60,455 nucleotides of DNA from Sporosarcina sp. (lineage in GTDB: Bacteria > Bacillota > Bacilli > Bacillales_A > Planococcaceae). The position numbers and the translations under genes were made by a program. This document shows positions 17,785 through 25,830 of the stretch, piece after piece; within the stretch, counting starts at the first letter, position 1, and the number at the start of each line of letters is the position of its first letter. The stretch spans positions 1-60,455 of the forward strand of contig NZ_JARICI010000038.1 of assembly GCF_029257255.1 (NCBI RefSeq), read 5' to 3'. The notes under the pieces are model-generated. The model was not told the DNA's origin. It made no database searches and was given only the letters and a program-made list of their open reading frames with translations.

Positions 17785-17848
17785 AGGAAATATCTAGTTG
17801 GACTTACAACTGAAATTGTATATTTCAGTCGATTTAACTAACTATTAA

Positions 17849-20188
17849 CTATTGGTCTAATTCAGACTTACTCAGCATTACTTGCCTTGGTTTGCTGCCT
17901 TCAGGCGGCCCGACTACGCCGTGTGCTTCCATTTGATCTACAATACGAGCTGCTCTTGCATAGCCCACTCGGAAGCGACGTTGGATCATCGAAACAGATG
18001 CAGTTTGCATTTCCACAACCATCCGAACTGCTTCATCGTATAAATCATCGGTCTCTTCATGAGGCTGCAGCACTTCCACCTCAGTCGGTATCATTTCTTC
18101 TTGATACTGTGCTTTCTGCTGATCAATAATGAAATCTACAACTGCTTCCACTTCTTCATCTGAGACAAACGCCCCCTGTATCCTGGTTGGTTTCGATGCA
18201 CCTGCTGGAAGAAACAGCATATCGCCCCTACCAAGAAGTTTCTCGGCACCCCCGCCATCCAAAATAGTCCGTGAATCGATTGCAGATGAAACGGCAAACG
18301 CTATTCGCGAAGGAATATTTGCTTTAATTATTCCTGTGATGACATCAACACTTGGCCGCTGGGTCGCAATGATCAAATGGATCCCCGCGGCTCTGGCCAT
18401 CTGAGCTAAGCGTGTGATCGAATCTTCCACTTCATTCGAAGCGACCATCATCAAATCCGCCAACTCATCGACAATGACGACGATATAAGGCATCCGCGGA
18501 TGTTTTTCATCATGGTCTTCATTCCACTGCTCAATATGGTTATTATAGCCTTCAATATTTCGAGTTCCTGTATGGGAAAACAATTCATATCTTCTTTCCA
18601 TTTCCGACACAACACGCTGAAGTGCCTGTGCCGCTTTCCTCGGATCTGTCACAACAGGAGCCAATAAATGCGGAATGCCGTTAAAGACATTGAGTTCGAC
18701 CATTTTGGGGTCAATCATCATCATTTTCACTTCATGTGGTTTCGCCCGCATGATAATACTCATAATAATTCCGTTGACGCAGACACTCTTACCGCTTCCC
18801 GTTGCACCGGCAATCAGAACGTGCGGCATCTTGTTGAGTTCCGTCATCATTGCCTGACCGGTGACGTCACGGCCTAGTCCGACGAGCAGTTTAGATTGTG
18901 CACGGTTATTCTCTTTTGATTCGAGAACTTCCCGTAGACTAACCATCGCAACCGCATTATTTGGCACTTCAATTCCGACTGCCGATTTACCGGGTATCGG
19001 CGCTTCAATACGAATCCCGTTAGCTGCTAACGCCAGTGCAATATCGTCCGATAAGCTGACGATCCTGCTCACTTTAACGCCCGAGTCCGGTAGTATCTCG
19101 TATTTCGTCACGGCCGGCCCTAAGTGGACTTGTGTCACACGGGCTTTTACACCGAAACTAAGGAAAGTCTTCTCGAGCTTTTTAGCATTTGTCTGAATTA
19201 AATCGTATTCTCCTGATTGATCACTGGCGACGGGAGGTTCCAGCAAACTGGTAGACGGTAGAATATAGGATTCATTCTCCTGCTCCCCTCCCATTACTGG
19301 ATACTCGGGTGAGCCTTCAGCAGATGAATCTTCCTGTTCCACTTGTTTTTCAGGTGGCTCTTTCGATCTCTCCGATTCAGTAACAGTCTCGATTTTAGAC
19401 GTGAAGCTCGAAATAATTGGTTCTGCAGCCGGCTCTATTTCGTCCGCAACTTCTACTGCAATCGGTTCAGCAACTGTTTTTCGCTGTTTTTTTCGATTGC
19501 TGCGCGACAGTTCTTTCCTGTTTTCTTCCGGCGATTTAACTGGTTTTTTCTCTCTTGCCGCTCTTTTCGTCTTCATGCGCTCCATAAATAATGGCGTTTG
19601 TTCCACCAAATAAGGAATTAGTGCTTTTCCTGTCAATAAAATAATTCCGATCAGCAACAGTAACACACCCGCCACTGTTGCGCCGGCTGAATCGACTAAT
19701 GAATGGAACATAGCAAAAAGCACTGCACCGATCATACCGCCGCCAAGTGTTCCGTCTTGATTAAAAATCCCGCCGCCCGTCACCAATACTTTCCACGTCT
19801 CTTTCAGCGCGGAGTTGGACATTAGTACTTTACTTTCATAGAGTGTCTGGAACAAATGGATGTGACTGAATAACAGCATACTACTTAGGATGAACAAGCA
19901 GCCCAGCACGATGCGGTGTTTATAACCTCCAATTTGTCGCTTAATCATAAACACGAGCGCCTGCACAATAATCAGGAAAGGTAAAGCGGCATGCCAGTTG
20001 CCTAATAGAAAGCGGGAGAACGCAGCAAGTCCTCTGCCGATCACGCCATATTCAAAGATCATGATAATCGACAGTCCAATTAAGACAACACCCAGTATTT
20101 CGAACCAGAGCGACTGAATCTGCTCTTGCTTTTTCTGCTGCTGTTTTTTCTTGGCCGGCGTTTTTTTCTTAGCTTTCTTTTTCGCCAT
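17849..20188 (-). CDS. spoIIIE: DNA translocase SpoIIIE/FtsK
   Basis: 779 residues, close to B. subtilis SpoIIIE. A Lys/Gln-rich N-terminus precedes four or five membrane spans (about 25-190), then a low-complexity charged linker (about 200-320), the motor with Walker A GATGSGKS (461-468) and Walker [13 protein letters not shown] (about 570-580), and the C-terminal winged-helix gamma domain that reads DNA polarity sequences. It pumps the chromosome into the forespore during sporulation and clears trapped DNA at septa. The start at 20188 is supported by AAAGGGGG; the ORF extends upstream without support. It follows rnjB across a terminator whose tail abuts its ribosome binding site. tepA and ylzJ, found here in B. 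subtilis, are absent. Confidence 0.95.
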   Translation of the reverse strand: MAKKKAKKKTPAKKKQQQKKQEQIQSLWFEILGVVLIGLSIIMIFEYGVIGRGLAAFSRFLLGNWHAALPFLIIVQALVFMIKRQIGGYKHRIVLGCLFILSSMLLFSHIHLFQTLYESKVLMSNSALKETWKVLVTGGGIFNQDGTLGGGMIGAVLFAMFHSLVDSAGATVAGVLLLLIGIILLTGKALIPYLVEQTPLFMERMKTKRAAREKKPVKSPEENRKELSRSNRKKQRKTVAEPIAVEVADEIEPAAEPIISSFTSKIETVTESERSKEPPEKQVEQEDSSAEGSPEYPVMGGEQENESYILPSTSLLEPPVASDQSGEYDLIQTNAKKLEKTFLSFGVKARVTQVHLGPAVTKYEILPDSGVKVSRIVSLSDDIALALAANGIRIEAPIPGKSAVGIEVPNNAVAMVSLREVLESKENNRAQSKLLVGLGRDVTGQAMMTELNKMPHVLIAGATGSGKSVCVNGIIMSIIMRAKPHEVKMMMIDPKMVELNVFNGIPHLLAPVVTDPRKAAQALQRVVSEMERRYELFSHTGTRNIEGYNNHIEQWNEDHDEKHPRMPYIVVIVDELADLMMVASNEVEDSITRLAQMARAAGIHLIIATQRPSVDVITGIIKANIPSRIAFAVSSAIDSRTILDGGGAEKLLGRGDMLFLPAGASKPTRIQGAFVSDEEVEAVVDFIIDQQKAQYQEEMIPTEVEVLQPHEETDDLYDEAVRMVVEMQTASVSMIQRRFRVGYARAARIVDQMEAHGVVGPPEGSKPRQVMLSKSELDQ

Positions 20189-20206
20189 CTGCTTTCCCCC
20201 TTTCTG

Positions 20207-20241
20207 AAAAAAAGATTTCCAGCCTATGAGGCATGGAAATC
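20207..20241 (-). terminator. Intrinsic terminator after rnjB
   Basis: Minus strand stem GATTTCCA/TGGAAATC extended by GCC/GGC around a short loop with a one-base bulge, then CTTTTTTTC. Only about 10 nt separate the T-tract from the spoIIIE ribosome binding site. Confidence 0.85.
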
Positions 20242-20267
20242 CTGTTGTTGTTTCATTTCGCAATCAA

Positions 20268-21935
20268 TCAGTATTCCATAATGATCGGGATGATCATTGG
20301 ACGTCTTTTTGTTTGCTGATATAAGTAAGAACTCAATGTCTCACGGATCTCTTGTTTAATGTTTGTCCATTCAAACGTTTCTTTATTCACATACTTCTCA
20401 ACGATTTTACGTATCAGCTTCGTCGCTTCCTCAAAGAGCTCTTCAGAATCGCGTACATAGACGAACCCTCTTGATACTACTTCGGGTCCAGCCGCAATTC
20501 GTTTTTGTTTTCTGTTCAAGGTAACAACAACTGTGAAGATCCCGTCTTGAGATAATAGCTTGCGGTCACGAAGGACAATATTTCCGACATCTCCGACACC
20601 AATCCCGTCAATCAGGACGTTACCGGCCTGCACTCTGCCGCTCATGCGCAGCTTATCGTTTTTAAATTCTACAATATCGCCTTTATCCGCAATGAAGATT
20701 TGATTCTTGGACAATCCGACTTCCTGCGCTAGCTTAGAGTGCGCAATCAGCATACGGTATTCCCCTTGAATCGGAATAAAGTATTTGGGACGCATAAGAT
20801 TCAGCATCATTTTCAAGTCTTCTTGTGATCCGTGACCTGAAACGTGTACATTTCTAGTAGATGTTAAAACTTTTGCGCCTGCTTTCGCCAGTTCATTCAT
20901 CATCTGGAACATGGAGATTTCCATGACAGGTGACGGTGTGAATGTGATCAGCACAGTATCTGTTTGTTTAATATTAATTTCTTTATGGTGTTTACGGACG
21001 ATTTTTTCAAGCGCTTCAAGCGGTTCACCCTGATTACCCGTTACGATAATAACAATATCCTGGTCGTCGTATTTATCCATATCTTTCACTGGAATCACGA
21101 TATCATCTTCTACTTGCAGGTAGCCTAAGCGCAAGCCAACTTCAAAATAGCTCTCTAAACTTTTCCCGATGACGATTACTTTTTTCTTTTTCTCAGCTGC
21201 CTGGTCCAGAACTTGCTGAATCCGAATAAAATTAGATGCATAGAGCGCGACTAAAATCCGGCCCTGTGCTTCATGGAATGTTTTAGACAGGCGTTTTACA
21301 ATTACTGACTCAGATGTTGTATAGCCCGGACGTTCAGCTTCTGTAGAATCAGACATCAAAATGAAGACGCCTTCTTCTCCAAGTGTCGCCATTTTCGCGA
21401 TATCCGGACGATACTTACCTTTTGCCGCCTGGTCAAACTTGAACTCGCCTGTATTGACGATTGCTCCTTCACTCGTGTGAAAGACGATTCCAAGTGAATC
21501 TGGAATACTATGTGTCGTGTAGAAGAACGTCACATGCGTGCGCTTGAAATTCATGCGGCTTTTATTTGTCACTTCAAAGAAACGTACGTTTGATGGAGCC
21601 GGCATTTTCTTCAAATGTTCTTTAGCAAGCGCCAATGTCAATTTTGTGCCATATACAGGTGCTTGTACTTTTTGCAGCAAATAAGCAATCGAACCAATCG
21701 CATCTTCATGGCCGTGCGTTAAGAAGATTCCTTTAATCCGGTCTTTGTTTTCCTCCAGATATGTCATATCCGGTATAACGATATCAATCCCCAACATTTC
21801 CGTTTCGGGGAACATTAAACCAGAGTCCATAATAAACAGTTCGTCATCGATTTCAACGACGTACATGGACTTCCCGATTTCTCCTACCCCGCCTAAAGGG
21901 ATTACTCTAATTATTTCATTTTGAATTTTGGTCAC
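20268..21935 (-). CDS. rnjB: Ribonuclease J2
   Basis: 555 residues beginning at GTG 21935, chosen because AGGAGG lies 7 nt upstream and the length then equals B. subtilis RNase J2. It carries the metallo-beta-lactamase and beta-CASP domains. The metal motif reads HGHEDA (74-79), where active RNase J1 has HGHEDH; loss of the last His is typical of J2, which is weakly active and works in complex with J1 in 5' exonucleolytic and endonucleolytic decay. The C-terminal dimerisation domain is complete. It has its own promoter and follows dapA, as in B. subtilis. Confidence 0.94.
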   Translation of the reverse strand: MTKIQNEIIRVIPLGGVGEIGKSMYVVEIDDELFIMDSGLMFPETEMLGIDIVIPDMTYLEENKDRIKGIFLTHGHEDAIGSIAYLLQKVQAPVYGTKLTLALAKEHLKKMPAPSNVRFFEVTNKSRMNFKRTHVTFFYTTHSIPDSLGIVFHTSEGAIVNTGEFKFDQAAKGKYRPDIAKMATLGEEGVFILMSDSTEAERPGYTTSESVIVKRLSKTFHEAQGRILVALYASNFIRIQQVLDQAAEKKKKVIVIGKSLESYFEVGLRLGYLQVEDDIVIPVKDMDKYDDQDIVIIVTGNQGEPLEALEKIVRKHHKEINIKQTDTVLITFTPSPVMEISMFQMMNELAKAGAKVLTSTRNVHVSGHGSQEDLKMMLNLMRPKYFIPIQGEYRMLIAHSKLAQEVGLSKNQIFIADKGDIVEFKNDKLRMSGRVQAGNVLIDGIGVGDVGNIVLRDRKLLSQDGIFTVVVTLNRKQKRIAAGPEVVSRGFVYVRDSEELFEEATKLIRKIVEKYVNKETFEWTNIKQEIRETLSSYLYQQTKRRPMIIPIIMEY

Positions 21936-21981
21936 ATTGTTTCCTCCTATTATCTTTTCCCGTTCACAACGACTAGAATCC

Positions 21982-22011
21982 ATTATACGAGATAGTGGGC
22001 TCACAGTACAA
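21982..22011 (-). promoter_or_regulatory. SigA promoter of rnjB
   Basis: Minus strand TTGTAC (22006-22011), 18-nt spacer, perfect TATAAT (21982-21987), located between the dapA terminator and the rnjB ribosome binding site. Confidence 0.7.
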
Positions 22012-22012
22012 A

Positions 22013-22042
22013 CAAAAAAAGCCGGATTCTTCGTCCGGCTTT
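22013..22042 (-). terminator. Intrinsic terminator after dapA
   Basis: Minus strand 9-bp perfect stem AAAGCCGGA/TCCGGCTTT with a 7-nt loop and a run of seven T. It ends the asd-dapA unit. Confidence 0.88.
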
Positions 22043-22056
22043 ACTTTATTTCGAAA

Positions 22057-22938
22057 TTAGTTAGTTTTTTTGAAGTTTTCTAATGCTAAATCAATAAGTT
22101 CGGTCTGCCTAGCATCCATTTCCACCAGCGGTAAACGTACACTGCCGACTGATACACCGGCTTTTTCAAGAGCATATTTCACCGGCACTGGATTTGGAGC
22201 AGAGAACAAAGCGCTAAAGACTGGTAAAAGTGTTCGATGAAGTTTCGCCGCTTCTTTCACGCGGCCATGTTGGAAGGCTTGAACCATTTGCTGCATTTCG
22301 TTTCCGACAACGTGAGCAGAAACCGAGATAATTCCTCTGCCTCCAATCGCCAGAAGCGGCAGTGTTAGACTATCATCTCCACTGTACACTTCAAAGTCAT
22401 CTGTCGTGTTTTCAATAATGAAAGCCATTTGTTCTAAATTTCCACTTGCTTCTTTAACCGCTTTAATATTATCAATTTTTGAGAGTTCGATGATGGTTTC
22501 AGGCAGCAGATTGACAACCGATCTGCTTGGAATGTTATAAAGCAGCACAGGTAGCTTAGTTTCATTTGCGATGGCAGCAAAATGCGCGTACATCCCCTTT
22601 TGATCAGGACGGTTATAGTATGGAGTCACGAGCATGATACCATCTGCCCCTGCTAATTCAGCAGCTTTTGTCAAAACAATTGATTCTGCCGTACTGTTTG
22701 TACCCGTTCCGGCAATTACAGGAATTCGCTTATTTACTGTCTTCACTACAAAATCGAGTAATTCCTTTTTTTCCGCTTCTGTAACAGTTGGTGATTCACC
22801 TGTTGTTCCGCTGACAATAACAGAATCTGTTCCATTTGCGATTAAATGTTCCAACAGACCTACTACTTTTTCGAAATCAATTTTGCCGTCCGGAGAAAAA
22901 GGGGTGACCATTGCCGTTCCTATATTACCCAGTTCCAC
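22057..22938 (-). CDS. dapA: 4-hydroxy-tetrahydrodipicolinate synthase
   Basis: About 293 residues. Condenses pyruvate with aspartate semialdehyde, the branch point to diaminopimelate, lysine and, in sporulating cells, dipicolinate. The Schiff-base Lys162 lies in AVKEASG, the catalytic Tyr134 in LLYNIPSRS, and the GTTGES motif near 44-49. The start is uncertain: GTG 22938 aligns with the start of B. subtilis DapA; TTG 22947 gives three more residues with a poor ribosome binding site. It follows asd by about 50 nt. dapG (aspartokinase I), which separates asd and dapA in B. subtilis, is not present. Confidence 0.95.
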   Translation of the reverse strand: MELGNIGTAMVTPFSPDGKIDFEKVVGLLEHLIANGTDSVIVSGTTGESPTVTEAEKKELLDFVVKTVNKRIPVIAGTGTNSTAESIVLTKAAELAGADGIMLVTPYYNRPDQKGMYAHFAAIANETKLPVLLYNIPSRSVVNLLPETIIELSKIDNIKAVKEASGNLEQMAFIIENTTDDFEVYSGDDSLTLPLLAIGGRGIISVSAHVVGNEMQQMVQAFQHGRVKEAAKLHRTLLPVFSALFSAPNPVPVKYALEKAGVSVGSVRLPLVEMDARQTELIDLALENFKKTN

Positions 22939-22987
22939 ATTGATCAACTCTTTTCTAATAATACTTTGCCTATAAGTCGTAATTTAA

Positions 22988-24013
22988 TCAGTTAATCAAC
23001 TCTTCAGCAATCTGCACCGAATTCAATGCAGCGCCTTTCAGCAAGTTATCCGACACAATCCACATGTGGAAACCTGTTAGCTTGTTAAAATCTTTACGGA
23101 TTCTGCCAACGAACACTTCATCTTTATCTTCCGCATATAGAGGCATCGGATAGAGCTGTGCAGCCGGATCATCCTGCAGTACGATCCCTGGAGCATTTTT
23201 CAATAAACTCTTCAGATCCTCTACTGAGACGCCTTCTTGATCAATCTCGATATAGACCGATTCAGAGTGTCCTGATACGACAGGAAGTCTGACACACGTT
23301 GCGGCTACGGACATATCGTAATCGTTAAAGATTTTCTTTGTTTCATTGATCATCTTCAATTCTTCTAATGTATAGCCTGACTCATCAAATGAATCAATTT
23401 GAGGAATCGCATTGAACGCAATTGGATAATGACGCTCAGCAGATGCTGAAGGCAGCACTTCCGCTTGGATTTCACCGCGATCCGTAAAGTGCTTGCTTTG
23501 TTCAGCCAACTCATCAATTGCTTCGACTCCTGCACCCGAAACTGCCTGATATGTTGACACGATTAAACGGTTCAAACCGTATTTTTCTTTGATCGGTTGC
23601 AACGCAGCAACCATCTGGATTGTCGAGCAGTTTGGATTGGCAATGATTCCTGAATGATTAGCTAATTCTTGCGGATTGACTTCAGGCACAACAAGCGGTG
23701 TATTTGGATCCATACGGAAAGCACTTGTATTGTCAATGACTACCGCGCCTCTTTTCACTGCTTCATGTGCAAATTTTTCTGAAATACTGCCGCCTGCACT
23801 AAAGAATGCAATGTCAATTCCCTCAAAAGCTTCGGGTGTTGTTTCCTGTACTGTGTAAGTTTTTCCTCCAGCTTTGATTTCTTTGCCTGCTGAACGTTTG
23901 GATGCAAGTAACTTAATGGAATTGGCAGGGAAATTTCGTTCTGTCAACTTCTCAAGTATTTTAGTTCCTACCGCTCCTGTAGCACCGACAATGGCAACAT
24001 TTACATTCTTCAT
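22988..24013 (-). CDS. asd: Aspartate-semialdehyde dehydrogenase
   Basis: 341 residues. Reduces aspartyl phosphate to aspartate semialdehyde, feeding lysine, threonine, methionine and diaminopimelate synthesis. NADP motif GATGAVG (10-16), active-site Cys129 in NPNCST, and the SGHSES/His region near 245 are all present. ATG 24013 follows AAGGAAGATC. It sits immediately after the dipicolinate synthase genes and before dapA, so the three steps that supply and use 4-hydroxy-tetrahydrodipicolinate are clustered. It appears to have its own promoter, since the upstream genes should be sporulation-specific. Confidence 0.97.
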   Translation of the reverse strand: MKNVNVAIVGATGAVGTKILEKLTERNFPANSIKLLASKRSAGKEIKAGGKTYTVQETTPEAFEGIDIAFFSAGGSISEKFAHEAVKRGAVVIDNTSAFRMDPNTPLVVPEVNPQELANHSGIIANPNCSTIQMVAALQPIKEKYGLNRLIVSTYQAVSGAGVEAIDELAEQSKHFTDRGEIQAEVLPSASAERHYPIAFNAIPQIDSFDESGYTLEELKMINETKKIFNDYDMSVAATCVRLPVVSGHSESVYIEIDQEGVSVEDLKSLLKNAPGIVLQDDPAAQLYPMPLYAEDKDEVFVGRIRKDFNKLTGFHMWIVSDNLLKGAALNSVQIAEELIN

Positions 24014-24095
24014 CTAGATCTTCCTTTCAATGATTAACAAGTAATATTTAGGTCAAGTGAAAAAGACCGCGTCTCGTTAATTGTTATTGAACGAA

Positions 24096-24101
24096 TTATA
24101 A
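24096..24101 (-). promoter_or_regulatory. Candidate -10 box for asd
   Basis: Perfect TATAAT on the minus strand in the 117-nt gap between spoVFB and asd. The sequence at -35 is A/T-rich (TTTTTA) and not convincing. No lysine riboswitch fold is recognisable in the gap. Confidence 0.35.
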
Positions 24102-24130
24102 CATATTTTGCGAAATTTAAAAATCTATTT

Positions 24131-24721
24131 TTATGCATCTTTATGAGAGATCAATAATGGCTGAAGCTGCTTACCTTGTATGGCAGATGCCGCAGCGGCG
24201 GGCAATAATGTAAAATCAGCTATTAACGAATTCGGCTTTTTTATGCAGTCATCCTGCCCGAATGGTATAAAAAACACATGTTTCATATTCAGCAGCTTCA
24301 TCAGGTTCATGCCGTTCAGCCCTAATGCATCATTTGTCGAAACACCGAGCACCACTGGTTTGCCGTTTCGAAGCGTTGCTTTCGCAGCCATCAATACAGG
24401 CGAATCTGTGGCTGCATTTGCCAGACGACTCATCGAATTGCCTGTAAGTGGTGAAATAATCATACAGTCGAGAGGATTGGTCGGCCCGAACGGCTCCGCT
24501 TCCATAATACTCGACACAACTTTTTCTCCTGTGGCTTCTTCAATCCGTTTGACCCATTCTTCTCCTGTGCCAAATCGTGTGGCGGCATGGAGTACAGAAT
24601 GCGTAATAATTGGTACGACTGAAGCGCCTTCCTTTTGTAGTGAAGCAATCATCGGCAGCAGCTGATCATATGTGCAGTGCGAGGCCGTAATCCCTAATCC
24701 GATTCTTTTCCCTTCAAGCAT
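24131..24721 (-). CDS. spoVFB: Dipicolinate synthase subunit B
   Basis: 196-residue flavoprotein-like subunit (DpaB). The Rossmann-like start GKRIGLGITASHCTYDQLLP and the region SPLTGNSMSRLANA near 110-125 match the family. Together with subunit A it oxidises dihydrodipicolinate to dipicolinic acid in the mother cell; calcium dipicolinate fills the spore core. The ATG lies within the 3' end of spoVFA (28-nt overlap), indicating coupled translation. Present only in spore formers, so it is strong evidence for the organism's lifestyle. Confidence 0.95.
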   Translation of the reverse strand: MLEGKRIGLGITASHCTYDQLLPMIASLQKEGASVVPIITHSVLHAATRFGTGEEWVKRIEEATGEKVVSSIMEAEPFGPTNPLDCMIISPLTGNSMSRLANAATDSPVLMAAKATLRNGKPVVLGVSTNDALGLNGMNLMKLLNMKHVFFIPFGQDDCIKKPNSLIADFTLLPAAAASAIQGKQLQPLLISHKDA

Positions 24722-25500
24722 GTAGCTCCCCTTTCTTCTGTATCCATTCTCAAAATCGCGTCAGCCAGAACTGCCGCCGCATCTGCCGGGAAATGAATCC
24801 CGGGCAATTTGAGGTGTATCGTATAGTATTCAGAAGTCCGGCCGGGCTTTAGGCAGCCTGGAGCTGAAGACACATCAAATATATGCTGACAGCTACAATT
24901 GGCCACATCAAGCCACTGTGAAGGTATCGTATTGACTAAGTAACCATCTGTAAAATGTGTAGACGGCGTTAATCTCAGCGACGTATAGCCTAATGTATTA
25001 GCTTCTGCTAGCTGTGCATCTGCACGTGCGGTTATGGTGACAGACGCCTGCATGCTGTGCAGCACATGAGCGACGGCTTTTCCGACACGACCGAAGCCCG
25101 CTATATAAAAATTCTTACCCGCTATTTGCCGTTTTGTCTGTTCATAGAAAACTTGCACAAATGCCTCAGCAGTCAATTGTGCATTCTGCCAGATAAATTG
25201 TTCATTTTGCAAATAATTCAGGTATTTCACACCAGATTGATCAAGATCAGCACGCCACTCCTGTGCAGACTGACCAATATACAACACTGTATCTTTCCGA
25301 ATTAATTGAGCAGGAATTGGCTGTTTCATAGCCAACAGTGGCAGGATGATACGTTTTGGCTGCCACTCAGCTAAGATGTCTTTCAAGTTTTCATCGAAAG
25401 TATCCTGAGCGAGATAGCGGCTTTCGTATCCCTGTTCCTCTAATAGATCATTCGCCATCTCCAAACGCTGGTCCGTGCCGATAACAAGCCATTTAATCAT
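24694..25500 (-). CDS. spoVFA: Dipicolinate synthase subunit A
   Basis: About 268 residues. The C-terminal half has an NAD(P)-binding fold (YIAGFGRVGKAVAHVL near 135-150) like D-hydroxyacid dehydrogenases; the N-terminal half is the DpaA-specific domain (WLVIGTDQRLEMANDLLEEQG). It works with subunit B in dipicolinate formation during late sporulation. The start at 25500 (MIKWLVIG) or the adjacent ATG 25503 is served by AAGGA about 8-11 nt upstream; longer frames are unlikely. It overlaps the end of ymxH by a few nt. Confidence 0.95.
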   Translation of the reverse strand: MIKWLVIGTDQRLEMANDLLEEQGYESRYLAQDTFDENLKDILAEWQPKRIILPLLAMKQPIPAQLIRKDTVLYIGQSAQEWRADLDQSGVKYLNYLQNEQFIWQNAQLTAEAFVQVFYEQTKRQIAGKNFYIAGFGRVGKAVAHVLHSMQASVTITARADAQLAEANTLGYTSLRLTPSTHFTDGYLVNTIPSQWLDVANCSCQHIFDVSSAPGCLKPGRTSEYYTIHLKLPGIHFPADAAAVLADAILRMDTEERGATCLKGKESD

Positions 25501-25771
25501 CATCCGACACATCCTTGCGATCCATCTCATGAGTCTTGCCGAATAAAATCCTATCTTCGCCTACGAGTACGATCTCATGCCACGGGATATATTCGATGAT
25601 ATCCTGGTCTTTTTGACGAAACAGTTGCTTACCGAGTTTTTTCCTGATTTCAAAACCAATAATATCACCTGTTTTCGGATTGAACAGTAGGTCTGTATCG
25701 CCTAAAAAACCATAGCGCATTCCCTCTTCAACTTGAATTAATTCTTTTTGTGCTAACTCCGACAGAAGCAT
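25493..25771 (-). CDS. ymxH: YlmC/YmxH family PRC-barrel sporulation protein
   Basis: 92 residues, one PRC-barrel-like domain (YGFLGDTDLLFNPKTGDIIGF at about 19-40). Function unknown; the family is restricted to spore-forming Firmicutes, one paralogue near sigG (ylmC) and one in front of spoVFA (ymxH), as here. The start at 25771 (MLLSELAQ) has GGGAGGAA 6 nt upstream; longer in-frame starts lack one. It overlaps spoVFA, so it belongs to the dipicolinate operon. A possible SigK promoter lies just upstream. Confidence 0.9.
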   Translation of the reverse strand: MLLSELAQKELIQVEEGMRYGFLGDTDLLFNPKTGDIIGFEIRKKLGKQLFRQKDQDIIEYIPWHEIVLVGEDRILFGKTHEMDRKDVSDDD

Positions 25772-25802
25772 AAAGTTCCTCCCTCTCTCCATATCTTCTA
25801 TC

Positions 25803-25827
25803 ATCATATGATTAGAAAGGGAGAAGT
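25803..25827 (-). promoter_or_regulatory. Candidate SigK/SigE-type promoter of ymxH-spoVFAB
   Basis: Minus strand CATATGAT (25803-25810) fits the mother-cell -10 consensus CATANNNT, with AC 15 nt upstream as the minimal SigK -35. A start near 25797 would leave about 26 nt to the ymxH ATG. The spoVF operon is SigK-dependent in B. subtilis. Spacing is 1 nt shorter than usual, so this is tentative. Confidence 0.35.
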
Positions 25828-25830
25828 CGA

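Noticed and set aside
24014..24130. Lysine riboswitch upstream of asd
   Set aside because: The gap of 117 nt is too short for the aptamer plus expression platform and lacks its conserved motifs.
24180..24665. 161-codon plus-strand ORF opposite spoVFB
   Set aside because: Antisense shadow; the minus-strand gene is clearly spoVFB.
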